From: Halopseudomonas phragmitis
GTDB lineage: Bacteria; Pseudomonadota; Gammaproteobacteria; Pseudomonadales; Pseudomonadaceae
Reading direction: 5' to 3'
NCBI RefSeq assembly: GCF_002056295.1
Contig: NZ_CP020100.1
Coordinates: 2,627,501 to 2,691,500, forward strand
DNA: 64,000 bases
A program made the translations under genes and the position numbers. The stretch's first letter is position 1. The number at the start of each line of letters is the position of its first letter. The notes below the pieces were generated by a model. The model worked only from the letters and a program-made list of their open reading frames with translations. It was not told the origin of the DNA and made no database searches. Of this stretch, positions 47,062 through 55,492 are shown piece after piece.

Positions 47062-48252
47062 CTACTGGATGCTGGAAGCAAGCTCGAAGATCGGGATATA
47101 CATCAGCACTACGATGGTCCCGATCAGCAGGCCGATAAAAGCCATTAGCAGTGGTTCGAACAGTCGTACAAACCATTCGATCCAGCGGCTGGTCTGGGCC
47201 TCATGGAAGTCGGCGGTCCGCTCCAGCATTACCCCCAGGTTGCCTGAGCGCTCTCCGGCCCGGAGCATGCGCAGGGCAACCGGTGTCGACAGGCCATAGG
47301 TCTCCAGGGCCATGGATAGGGAAGAGCCTTCACGCACCCGGTTCTGGGCCTGTAGCAGGTGCTGGCGTGACTGCTCGCCGAGCAGGCCGCTGGCCATCGA
47401 TAGTGCGTCTATCACCGGAATCCCGCCTTGCAATAGGATGCCGAGAGAGCGGTAGAAACGGGCCAGTTCAAAGGTCAACAGCGCTTTATGCAGGCGTGGA
47501 ATACGCTGAATTTGCCGACCAAGAAGCCGACGCAAGGTATGGCTGCGCGCCGCCAACAGGCCCAGGGCAATGATTCCCAACAATCCGGGCAACAGTAGTA
47601 TTTGATGTTGCTGCAAAAAATTTCCCAGATCGATCAGCACCTGCGACAGCCAGGGCAACTGATGCTCCATACCCTCGAATACCAGGCTGAAGCGCGGCAC
47701 TACATAGCCGATCAGAAACAGCAGGACCAGGCCACCGACGCCGAGCAGCAGTACCGGATAGACTGAGGCGCTGATGACCTTCTGGCGCATGGCGTCAAGG
47801 CTGGCGCGATAGCCAACATAACGGTTAAGTGCCGGGCCCAGTTCGCCGGTGCGTTCACTGGCCTTGATCAGGGCAATGAACAGGGGCGGGAAGATCCACG
47901 GGTAGCCGGTTAGCGCCCCGGACAGGGATTTGCCTTCATACAGGGCCTGAATCAGGCCAGCGAGTATCTTGCGGACCTGCGGGTCGCTTTCCTTGTTTTC
48001 CAGGCTCTCCAGGGCATCGGTCAGGACCAGGCCAGCGTTAAGCAGAATAGCCAGTTCCTGGCTGAACAGCGCCAGCGGGAAACGTTCGCGGCTGAACCAG
48101 CGGCTGACGTTCCAGTCGAGCTGGCGCTGAATCCCAAGCACCCTCAAACCTTGTTCCTCGGCCCGGCGCCCGGCCTCTTCGGCGCTGGCCGCTTCATATT
48201 CGAGCTGGACGACATGATCGGGCAGGCGCAGGGCCTTGATCAGGAAGCGCAT
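47062..48252 (-). CDS. gspF: GspF, type II secretion inner-membrane platform protein
   Basis: A 396-residue T2SS protein. It has two repeated cytoplasmic domains (about 60-170 and 260-375, with LAILLNAGLVLTDALESL and LGILLQGGIPVIDALSMA) and three membrane helices (about 160-190, 210-235, 370-392). It works with the ATPase GspE, encoded 13 kb away on the other strand. The start at 48252 (MRFLIKALRLPDH) is 13 bp after the gspG stop. A longer upstream frame is a shadow of gspG. Confidence 0.94.
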   Translation of the reverse strand: MRFLIKALRLPDHVVQLEYEAASAEEAGRRAEEQGLRVLGIQRQLDWNVSRWFSRERFPLALFSQELAILLNAGLVLTDALESLENKESDPQVRKILAGLIQALYEGKSLSGALTGYPWIFPPLFIALIKASERTGELGPALNRYVGYRASLDAMRQKVISASVYPVLLLGVGGLVLLFLIGYVVPRFSLVFEGMEHQLPWLSQVLIDLGNFLQQHQILLLPGLLGIIALGLLAARSHTLRRLLGRQIQRIPRLHKALLTFELARFYRSLGILLQGGIPVIDALSMASGLLGEQSRQHLLQAQNRVREGSSLSMALETYGLSTPVALRMLRAGERSGNLGVMLERTADFHEAQTSRWIEWFVRLFEPLLMAFIGLLIGTIVVLMYIPIFELASSIQ

Positions 48253-48265
48253 GGACGACCCTCCA

Positions 48266-48691
48266 CTACCAACTGGTGATTTCAGCGTTGTCGCCTTCGC
48301 CGCCGGGGCGGCCATCGCGGCCCAGGCTGAGCAGGTCGAACTCGCCGTGCTCGCCGGGCGAGCGATAGATGTAGTCACGCCCCCAGGGATCCTGGGGAAC
48401 CCCTTTGCGCAGATACGGGCCACCCCAGTTGGTCACGCCACCCGGCGGACTGACCAGGGCTTGCAGGCCCTGCTCGGTGGTGGGGTAGTCGCCGTTTTCC
48501 AATCGATAGATATCCAGGGCCTTTACCAGAGTTTCGATCTGGGCATGGGCGATCCGGGCTTCCGAACGCCCGAGCTGGTTGAAGTAGCGCGGCCCGACAA
48601 TACCGGCCAGCATGCCCAGCACGACCAGAACCACCAGCAGTTCGAGCAGGGTGAAGCCACGATGGCGTCTGTGTGAACGAGTGCGGAACAT
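48266..48691 (-). CDS. gspG: GspG, major pseudopilin of type II secretion
   Basis: A 141-residue major pseudopilin. The prepilin peptidase site is RRHRG followed by FTLLELLVVLVVLGMLAG, and the C-terminal part has the GspG signature DYPTTEQGLQALV with GPYLRKGVPQDPWGRDYIYRSPGEHGEFDLLSLGRDG. A CAGGAGA ribosome site precedes the start. It is divergent from the transglycosylase gene with a 141-bp shared region. It forms the pseudopilus of the T2SS whose other parts lie after 61 kb. Confidence 0.96.
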   Translation of the reverse strand: MFRTRSHRRHRGFTLLELLVVLVVLGMLAGIVGPRYFNQLGRSEARIAHAQIETLVKALDIYRLENGDYPTTEQGLQALVSPPGGVTNWGGPYLRKGVPQDPWGRDYIYRSPGEHGEFDLLSLGRDGRPGGEGDNAEITSW

Positions 48692-48785
48692 GGGGAAATC
48701 TCCTGGGGGACAAAGGTACGTCAGTCACCATGCAAGAGCTGTGCACGATTGTTGTGTTTTCTGGGGGGCAGTCGCGAACGATCAA

Positions 48786-48801
48786 CGGCACGCCCCTTGC
48801 T
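48786..48801 (+). promoter_or_regulatory. candidate sigma-54 promoter of the transglycosylase gene
   Basis: CGGCAC-GCCCC-TTGCT matches the sigma-54 form TGGCAC-N5-TTGCW with one mismatch and correct GG-GC spacing. Transcription would start near 48812, about 20 bp before the ATG at 48833. Confidence 0.6.
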
Positions 48802-48832
48802 TGGCTACCCGAGTCGATCGGGAGGACGGCCT

Positions 48833-49429
48833 ATGCGTCGCATCTGCTGCACTGCGCTGTTATCACTGGGTTGCTTGGCTCTGGAAAGCGGGGCCGGTGA
48901 AACGTTCTACCGTGGTGAGTCCTCCACCGGCACTTTGATCCTGACCAATGTTCACCGCCCGGGACAGGGGCTTGAACCTGTTGTGCTGCATGCCCGGACC
49001 GGGCCGTCAGCCTCCGCTCGGGTAGCCCCCATCCCCTCACATGAGCTGGCCGAACTGGTCCGCCAGACCGCCGCCGAGCATGACCTGCCGGAAGGCCTGC
49101 TGCATGCGGTAATCCAGACCGAATCGGGCTACAACCCCCTGGCTCTCTCGCCCAAGGGCGCGGCTGGGCTGATGCAGCTGATGCCGGCAACCGCGCGTGA
49201 ACTGGAGGTTGAGGATGTCTGGGACCCAGGCCAGAACCTGGCCGGTGGAGCGCGTTATCTCAAACAGATGATGGAGTTGTTCGAGGGTGACCTGGAGCTT
49301 GGTCTGGCGGCGTACAACGCCGGGCCAGGGCGGGTCAGCCGCGCCGGTGGAATTCCTGACATCGGTGAAACCCAGCGTTATGTACCGTTGGTCATGCAGC
49401 GTTATCTGGCCTGGCGCGGCACCGACTGA
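48833..49429 (+). CDS. small periplasmic lytic transglycosylase (SLT domain)
   Basis: A 198-residue enzyme with a signal peptide (about 1-20), a short linker, and an SLT domain (about 70-190). The catalytic glutamate is in VIQTESGYNPLALSPKGAAGLMQLMPATA, with AAYNAGPGRVSRAGGIP later. The start follows GGGAGGACGG. Such small transglycosylases often open peptidoglycan for large secretion machines. Here it sits between T2SS gspG and the giant oxidase, which suggests a role in installing the secretion system. It has its own sigma-54-like promoter. Confidence 0.9.
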   Translation: MRRICCTALLSLGCLALESGAGETFYRGESSTGTLILTNVHRPGQGLEPVVLHARTGPSASARVAPIPSHELAELVRQTAAEHDLPEGLLHAVIQTESGYNPLALSPKGAAGLMQLMPATARELEVEDVWDPGQNLAGGARYLKQMMELFEGDLELGLAAYNAGPGRVSRAGGIPDIGETQRYVPLVMQRYLAWRGTD

Positions 49430-49612
49430 GGGGCTGAGTCGAGCCCCAAATGGGTGGGGAATCCCCGGTGCTGGGTAGGGTTTTACCCGAGCTGAAGCGT
49501 TTCCGTGGTCGGCAGAATCGGGCTGGCTATGAGCATCCGCAATTCGCGCCTGCAAGGCGCTGCCGGCAACCCGCACAGCGGCCCGCAGCCGCGAAGCAGA
49601 CCCGCCAGGCAC

Positions 49613-49628
49613 TGGCATAAGTATTGCT
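49613..49628 (+). promoter_or_regulatory. sigma-54 promoter of the multicopper oxidase operon
   Basis: TGGCAT-AAGTA-TTGCT is a near-perfect sigma-54 element (GG and GC in phase). It implies a start near 49640 and a leader of about 35 bases with AGGAGG before the ATG at 49675. In P. putida manganese oxidation is reported to depend on the sigma-54-type activator MnxR. Confidence 0.75.
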
Positions 49629-49674
49629 GCCAGTATTGTTACGGGCACAGTCATGCATAACAGGAGGCCTCACA

Positions 49675-52600
49675 ATGAACCGGGCCAAGGTGTTATCCGA
49701 CAGGAGCGTTCTCGCTCCGACATTTTTCTTCTCTTCGGGCCCCCTGGCCTTGCTGTTGTGGGCTCTGCTGGCCCTGGCACTGTCGCCAGGGGCCCAGGCT
49801 GCGGCCAGTTGCCAGCGACACCTCGAAGCCCATGTAGTGGCGCTCGACCAGCCGCTGATGTTCAACCGGCTGGGTGCGCAGAATATCAACGGCATGATGT
49901 TCGCGTTGCGCTCGGATGTGGTCGATGAAAACCACCAGCTTCTGAGCCAGGGCGGCGCGGCGATTCCCGGTCGGGTTCTGCTGCGACCGGATAAGCGTCC
50001 ACGGCCCTTGATTCTCCGGGTCGCCGCTGGCGACTGTCTGACCATCCATTTGCAGAATCTGCTGGATCCGCAGGACAACCCGCGGCGCGGTCAGGTTGAG
50101 CCTGAGCTGCAGATCGATGATCAGGTTGCCGACCGTCATGTCGGCTTTCTGGTCAACGGCCTGCAGGCGGTTAACAGCATAGAAGATCTGTCAGCCAATA
50201 CCGGGGCCAATGACAATATGCTGCTGGCCCCGGGCATGAGCCGCAGCTATACCCTTTACGCCGAGCGTGAAGGCACCTTTCTGGCCACCAGTTATGGGGC
50301 CACCTTCGGTGGTCAGGGCAATGGCGGCAACATCGGCAATGGCCTGTTTGGCCAGGTTATCGTGCTGCCACCGGGTGCGCGGATGTATCGCAACACCCTG
50401 ACCGAAGAGGAAATGCGGCTGGCTACCACTGGCCGGACGCCTGCAGGTCATCCGGTCGTTGATTACGAGGCTCGTTATCCGCAGGCAGAGCCCTGGATCA
50501 GTGAAGGCAAGGCCGGGCGGCCAATCCTAAGCATGCTCGATGGCAACCAGATTCAGATCAGTGAGCCTGATGCTGTGGTGATGGGGCCCAACTCTGATGG
50601 CAGCTTCCCGCCTTCGACCTACCCACTGGAAAGCATCGGTAAGCGCAATCCATCGATCCCCAACCGGCTTGAGCCGTTCCGTGATTTTGCTTCGGCCTGG
50701 CACGATGAAGTGGCTGCTGCCCAAGCGTTTCCGGGCTACTGGGAAGACGAGGTGTTTGGTCACGTTCTCGAGCCAACCCGCGACGCCTTCATGATCAACT
50801 ATGGATCGGGTGGGATTGGCGCGGAAATCATCGCCAACCGGCTGGGTGTGGGTCCTATGCATGACTGCCTCAGTTGCTCCTATGAGGAATTCTTCCTCAG
50901 CTCGCATACCGTTGGCGATGTTGCCATGTTGGTCGATGTGCCAGCCAACGTCGGGCTGGAAAACCTCAAGCCAGGCCAGACGCCACATCCGGACAATGTC
51001 GGGATCAAGGCTAGCATGGCGCTGTATCCGGCCGATCCGTCCAGCGTCAACCACAGCTACATCGGCGACTTCGTCAAGTTCCGCAATACCCATGCCGGGC
51101 ATGAACATCACATTTTTCACTTGCATGCCCACCAATGGATCTTCAATCCCAATGATGACAATTCCGATTATGTCGATGCCCAGGGGATTGGCCCAGGTTC
51201 CGGGCAGACCTATGAAATTGCCTTTGGCGGTTCGGGCAATCGCAACCGGGTAGCCGGCGATGCCATCTACCATTGCCATTTCTATCCGCATTTTGCCCAG
51301 GGCATGTGGAACCTGTGGCGGATTCATGATGTGTTTGAAGAGGGCACCCGGCTGGCGGTTTCCGAGCAGGGTGACGATGGCTTCCACCAGGAGCCCTTTG
51401 CCCTGCGCGAAGGCTTACCGGCACCAGGAGCCCGGGCTCTGCCCGATGGCGAGATTGTTGCCGGCACGCCGATCCCAGCTGTGGTACCGCTGCCGGGCAA
51501 GGCGCTGCCGCCGATGCCGGGCCGGGTCAGCGTAGTACCGAAGCTGGCCGACAGTGAAGCTCTGGCTGATCACGGCTACAACAGCAGCAGCTATCCGCCG
51601 GGCAATGATGGCGGCTCGCAACGCATAGTTGGTTCGGTTGCTTTGGTTGATCGTAGTGATGACAACCGACTGCCCGATGGCACGCTGCGCAACCCCGGCT
51701 TCCCGTTCTGGATCGGAGGGATTGAGCACAGTGTCGGTCAGCGTCCGCCGACCCCGCCGCTGGATATGCTTGGGCCGCAGCAGGCCGAGGCGCTGCGTGA
51801 TTCCGGCAACGCACTATGGGCTGCACTGGATCCGAAGCAGGTCGACGGCTGGGACGGCGGGCTGCCGCGCCATGCGCTGGATGGCTGGGCCAACGGCGGA
51901 GTGGCCGAGGTAGCCACCAGCGCTCTGGACTTCTCCAAGGTGATCAGCCGGGCCAAACCGGTTTACTTCCCGGAAGAGGGCACTGACGTCGAGCAGGCAG
52001 CCATGCTGTTCCACGCCCAGGACAAGCACTCCAGCTATGCCGTGTTGCCTGATGGCAATGTCAAGAGCGCGGTATTTCGTACCAATGGCGGCTTGCCGAT
52101 GGCTGGAGCGCCATTCTTTGAGCCGTGCATGGATGACCGCCAGCGAACCATGACCAAGGACTACGGCGAGGGCCGGTTCTACAGCGGCGAGAAACTCGAT
52201 GGCTTGTCGTTCAAGGGCTCATCGCCATTCACCGCCGACCGCCCACGGATCTACAAAGCGGCCAATATCCAGTTCAACGCAGTATTCAACAAGGCCGGTT
52301 ATCACTATCCGCAACAACGGATCGTGACTCTGTGGGAGGATGCCTGGCCGGTCATAACCAAGCAGCAGCCACCGGAACCGCTGGTTATGCGCTTGAACAG
52401 CCTGGATTGCGCGATGTATCAGCAGACCAATCTGATCCCGGAATACTTTGAGCTGGACGACTATCAGGTACGTACCCCGACTGATGTGATAGGTCAGCAT
52501 ATCCATTTGCCCAAGTGGGACCTAGTGGCTGCCGATGGTTCGGCCAATGGCTGGAACTACGAGGATGGTGCCCTGTCGCCGAGCGCAGTGGTCGAACGGA

Positions 52601-55476
52601 TCAAGGCCATCCGTGCCTATCATGGTTGCCAGGCCGGTGACCCGCGTGACGGTCAATTGGAATGCCCGCTGGCGGCTGAGCATCCGTTCTTCGGGCGTTA
52701 TAACCGCAGCGACTGGATTGGTGCCAGAACCTTGCAGCAACGCTGGTTCGCCGACCCGATCGTCAATGTCTACAACATCGACCGGGGGCTGGGCAACATC
52801 TTCACCCACGACCACCTCGGGCCCTCGACCCACCAGCAAATGGGGCTGTACGCCACTGTACTGATCGAGCCGGCCGGCTCCAGCTGGTTCCACTCTGAAA
52901 CCGGCGAGCCGCTATACACCAGGCATGACGGCGGACCGACATCCTGGCAGGCAGTGATTGCTGCCGGTGACCTGAATGGCGATGGCAAAAACGACAGCTA
53001 TAGGGAGTTCTTCCTGGCCTTCAGCGACTTCCAGCATGCCTACGAGGCTGGGGTCTATGTCGGTGCCGGGCCCGATGGTATCCCAAATCCGGTTGCCTAT
53101 CCGGTAACCAGCGAAACCTTCCGTTATGCGATCAACCCGCCGGTACGCAAGAGCGCGGCCTCACTGCTGGAGTCGGTGGTCGAGGCTGCCGGTGGCGAGC
53201 TGGAAGGTTGCCCGAACCGTCCGTGTCCGCAGGCAATTTCCGCTGAGGACCCGGGTATTTATGTGGTCAACTACCGGCATGAGCCGCTGGCCATGCGGAT
53301 CTATGATCCCGAGCGAATTGCCCCTGATGGCAAGCCCGGCATGCAGGCCGCTGGCTTGGCTGGCGACCTGGCTTTCGCTATGCAGAGTCGCACTGACCGG
53401 GCCATTGCGGCGCTGAATCTGGCACCCAGCCAGGTTCTCAACGCCTTGGGCCCGACCGGGGCCAATACCAGCTTGCCGCCGCATATCAACCGGGCTGGCG
53501 ACCAGCCGGGTGATCCCTTCACCCCGATGCTGCGCACCTACACCGGTGACAATGTGCGGCTGCGGGTGATCGCTGGCGGGCATGAGGAAGAGCACATCGT
53601 CGGTCTGCATGGCATCAAGTGGCTGCACCGTGGTACCGGTTACCAGAACAGTTCGACGTCCGGCTGGCGCGCGGCGCAGATGGTCGGGATCTCCGAACAG
53701 TTCGGCTTCGTCAGTCCGGTAGCCTTGATGTCCGGTGCCGCCAGCGATACCGGCGATCACCTCTACACCATGGATGCGGCGATGGAGGGTTACTGGAGCG
53801 GTATCTGGGGCATCCTGCGCAACTATGGCAGTAGCCGCAACGATCTGATGCCGCTGCCTAACAACCCGTTGCCAGTGGCAGCGCGCAATACCGTGTCGTT
53901 TAACGGGGTGTGCCCGCGCTTCAGCCCGAACCCGAGCGGGATCGGCACAAGGACTACGCCGCAGCGCAACTACGAGGTGGTTGCGGTACTGGCCAATGAT
54001 GTGCTCGACAACCCGCTGAACCTGAGCCTGGTCGACCCCGAGGGCGAGGGCCTGCATGTCGGCGCCACGCCACGGGCCGATGGCGGCACCCTGGTACTCA
54101 ATCCGCGCTTGGTGAATATTCCAGAAATGTCCGGTTATGACCCGGAGCATGGGACTTCCTTCACCGTTGGCGGGCAAAGCGGGCCGCTGCATGACCCGAC
54201 GGCAATCCTGTATGTCCGCAAGTCAGATCTGGACCCGGTTACTGGCAAGCTCAAGCCCGGCGTTCCGGTCGAGCCGCTGGTACTGCGTGCCGCCGCTGGC
54301 GACTGCCTGCAGATCACGCTGGAAAACCGCCTGCCAACGGACATGCTCGACCTGCCCAACTACACCATTATGCAGGGTACTGTGAAGCGTGACCGGTTTG
54401 GTGACCAGGGCTCGACCACCTTCAACAACAATCTGATGAAGCCATCGGCGCATGTCGGTATTCATGCCCAGTTGCTGGCCTACGATGTCACCACCTCGGA
54501 CGGCTTCAACGTTGGCCTCAACCCGGTCCAGACCGTGCCGCCGCGGGTGGGCAACAGCGGTAACTGGCCAACCCGGCAGTACCAGTTCTACGTCGGCCAT
54601 CATGAACGTGAGGGGCGGCCACTGGCGCGGCTGGGCCGCAATATCGACAACATCAACGCCACGCCGATCGAATTCGGAGCCCTTAACCTGCTGCCTGCCG
54701 ATGTGATCAAGCAGCCGCAGAAAGGGCTGGTCGGGGCCATGTCGATCCTGGGCATGGGCGCAACCTGGACCGAAGACGCCAACAGCCGTGCTGCTGCGAC
54801 CGTAAAGCCGCATTCCGGGCCGAGCTTCCGCGACTTCTCGCTGATCTGGCAAAAGGGCATGAATCCGCGCTGGGCCGATGGCCGACCGGTGGAAAACATC
54901 GCAGTGGAAGGGATTGGCGTACCGAACGATCCCAAGGACAACTCGGGCATGGCGGTCAACTACCGTACCGAGCCGCTCTGGTATCGCTTCAAAGTGCCAC
55001 CGGATGCGCCCTTCGGTCGGGCCGGTGGGGCAGGCTGGGGTGACATTCCCAACGCCCACATGGCCTACAGCAATGCGGTGGTTGGCGGTGACCCGGTAAC
55101 CCCGATCCTGCGGGTACGCAAGGGCCAGCCGTTCCGTATCAACCTGACCATGCCTGCTGGTGGCAGCCGTGGCTCGATCTTCCAGTTGGCCGGTCACCTG
55201 TGGCCGAAGGATCCCTTCGTGCCGGAGTTCACCGACAGCCTGGGCTTCCCGCAGAAATATCCGGGGATCGGCTCGGTGCGCTATGGCCACAACCCGATGG
55301 CGCAGTACACCGGTGCTCAGGAAAGCGTGTTACCGGCGGCTCACTTCAGCTTCCCGTTCCCCTCGGCCGGTGGCGTCAACGCGATTCCCGGCGACTACCT
55401 GTATCGCGACTATGGCGCCTTCGGCAACTCCTCGGGGCTCTGGGGATTGCTGCGCGTGACCGAGGAAGAACCCTGA
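49675..55476 (+). CDS. mnxG: giant secreted multicopper oxidase, MnxG-like putative manganese oxidase
   Basis: A 1,933-residue exported protein (signal peptide about 1-42, ending AQA) of multiple cupredoxin domains. Copper motifs are HIFHLH (479-484), HCHFYPHFAQGM (533-544, a type 1 site with Met axial ligand), HIH (942-944) and HDH (1045-1047), so the order is reversed relative to laccases. Decayed copies of the type 1 region occur at 1360-1384 (GDHLYTMD) and 1906-1930 (GDYLYRDY), showing internal duplication. Size, SCO neighbours and flanking T2SS genes fit Pseudomonas MnxG; the substrate is inferred, not shown. Confidence 0.85.
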   Translation: MNRAKVLSDRSVLAPTFFFSSGPLALLLWALLALALSPGAQAAASCQRHLEAHVVALDQPLMFNRLGAQNINGMMFALRSDVVDENHQLLSQGGAAIPGRVLLRPDKRPRPLILRVAAGDCLTIHLQNLLDPQDNPRRGQVEPELQIDDQVADRHVGFLVNGLQAVNSIEDLSANTGANDNMLLAPGMSRSYTLYAEREGTFLATSYGATFGGQGNGGNIGNGLFGQVIVLPPGARMYRNTLTEEEMRLATTGRTPAGHPVVDYEARYPQAEPWISEGKAGRPILSMLDGNQIQISEPDAVVMGPNSDGSFPPSTYPLESIGKRNPSIPNRLEPFRDFASAWHDEVAAAQAFPGYWEDEVFGHVLEPTRDAFMINYGSGGIGAEIIANRLGVGPMHDCLSCSYEEFFLSSHTVGDVAMLVDVPANVGLENLKPGQTPHPDNVGIKASMALYPADPSSVNHSYIGDFVKFRNTHAGHEHHIFHLHAHQWIFNPNDDNSDYVDAQGIGPGSGQTYEIAFGGSGNRNRVAGDAIYHCHFYPHFAQGMWNLWRIHDVFEEGTRLAVSEQGDDGFHQEPFALREGLPAPGARALPDGEIVAGTPIPAVVPLPGKALPPMPGRVSVVPKLADSEALADHGYNSSSYPPGNDGGSQRIVGSVALVDRSDDNRLPDGTLRNPGFPFWIGGIEHSVGQRPPTPPLDMLGPQQAEALRDSGNALWAALDPKQVDGWDGGLPRHALDGWANGGVAEVATSALDFSKVISRAKPVYFPEEGTDVEQAAMLFHAQDKHSSYAVLPDGNVKSAVFRTNGGLPMAGAPFFEPCMDDRQRTMTKDYGEGRFYSGEKLDGLSFKGSSPFTADRPRIYKAANIQFNAVFNKAGYHYPQQRIVTLWEDAWPVITKQQPPEPLVMRLNSLDCAMYQQTNLIPEYFELDDYQVRTPTDVIGQHIHLPKWDLVAADGSANGWNYEDGALSPSAVVERIKAIRAYHGCQAGDPRDGQLECPLAAEHPFFGRYNRSDWIGARTLQQRWFADPIVNVYNIDRGLGNIFTHDHLGPSTHQQMGLYATVLIEPAGSSWFHSETGEPLYTRHDGGPTSWQAVIAAGDLNGDGKNDSYREFFLAFSDFQHAYEAGVYVGAGPDGIPNPVAYPVTSETFRYAINPPVRKSAASLLESVVEAAGGELEGCPNRPCPQAISAEDPGIYVVNYRHEPLAMRIYDPERIAPDGKPGMQAAGLAGDLAFAMQSRTDRAIAALNLAPSQVLNALGPTGANTSLPPHINRAGDQPGDPFTPMLRTYTGDNVRLRVIAGGHEEEHIVGLHGIKWLHRGTGYQNSSTSGWRAAQMVGISEQFGFVSPVALMSGAASDTGDHLYTMDAAMEGYWSGIWGILRNYGSSRNDLMPLPNNPLPVAARNTVSFNGVCPRFSPNPSGIGTRTTPQRNYEVVAVLANDVLDNPLNLSLVDPEGEGLHVGATPRADGGTLVLNPRLVNIPEMSGYDPEHGTSFTVGGQSGPLHDPTAILYVRKSDLDPVTGKLKPGVPVEPLVLRAAAGDCLQITLENRLPTDMLDLPNYTIMQGTVKRDRFGDQGSTTFNNNLMKPSAHVGIHAQLLAYDVTTSDGFNVGLNPVQTVPPRVGNSGNWPTRQYQFYVGHHEREGRPLARLGRNIDNINATPIEFGALNLLPADVIKQPQKGLVGAMSILGMGATWTEDANSRAAATVKPHSGPSFRDFSLIWQKGMNPRWADGRPVENIAVEGIGVPNDPKDNSGMAVNYRTEPLWYRFKVPPDAPFGRAGGAGWGDIPNAHMAYSNAVVGGDPVTPILRVRKGQPFRINLTMPAGGSRGSIFQLAGHLWPKDPFVPEFTDSLGFPQKYPGIGSVRYGHNPMAQYTGAQESVLPAAHFSFPFPSAGGVNAIPGDYLYRDYGAFGNSSGLWGLLRVTEEEP

Positions 55477-55492
55477 GCAATGAGGTGCCGTG

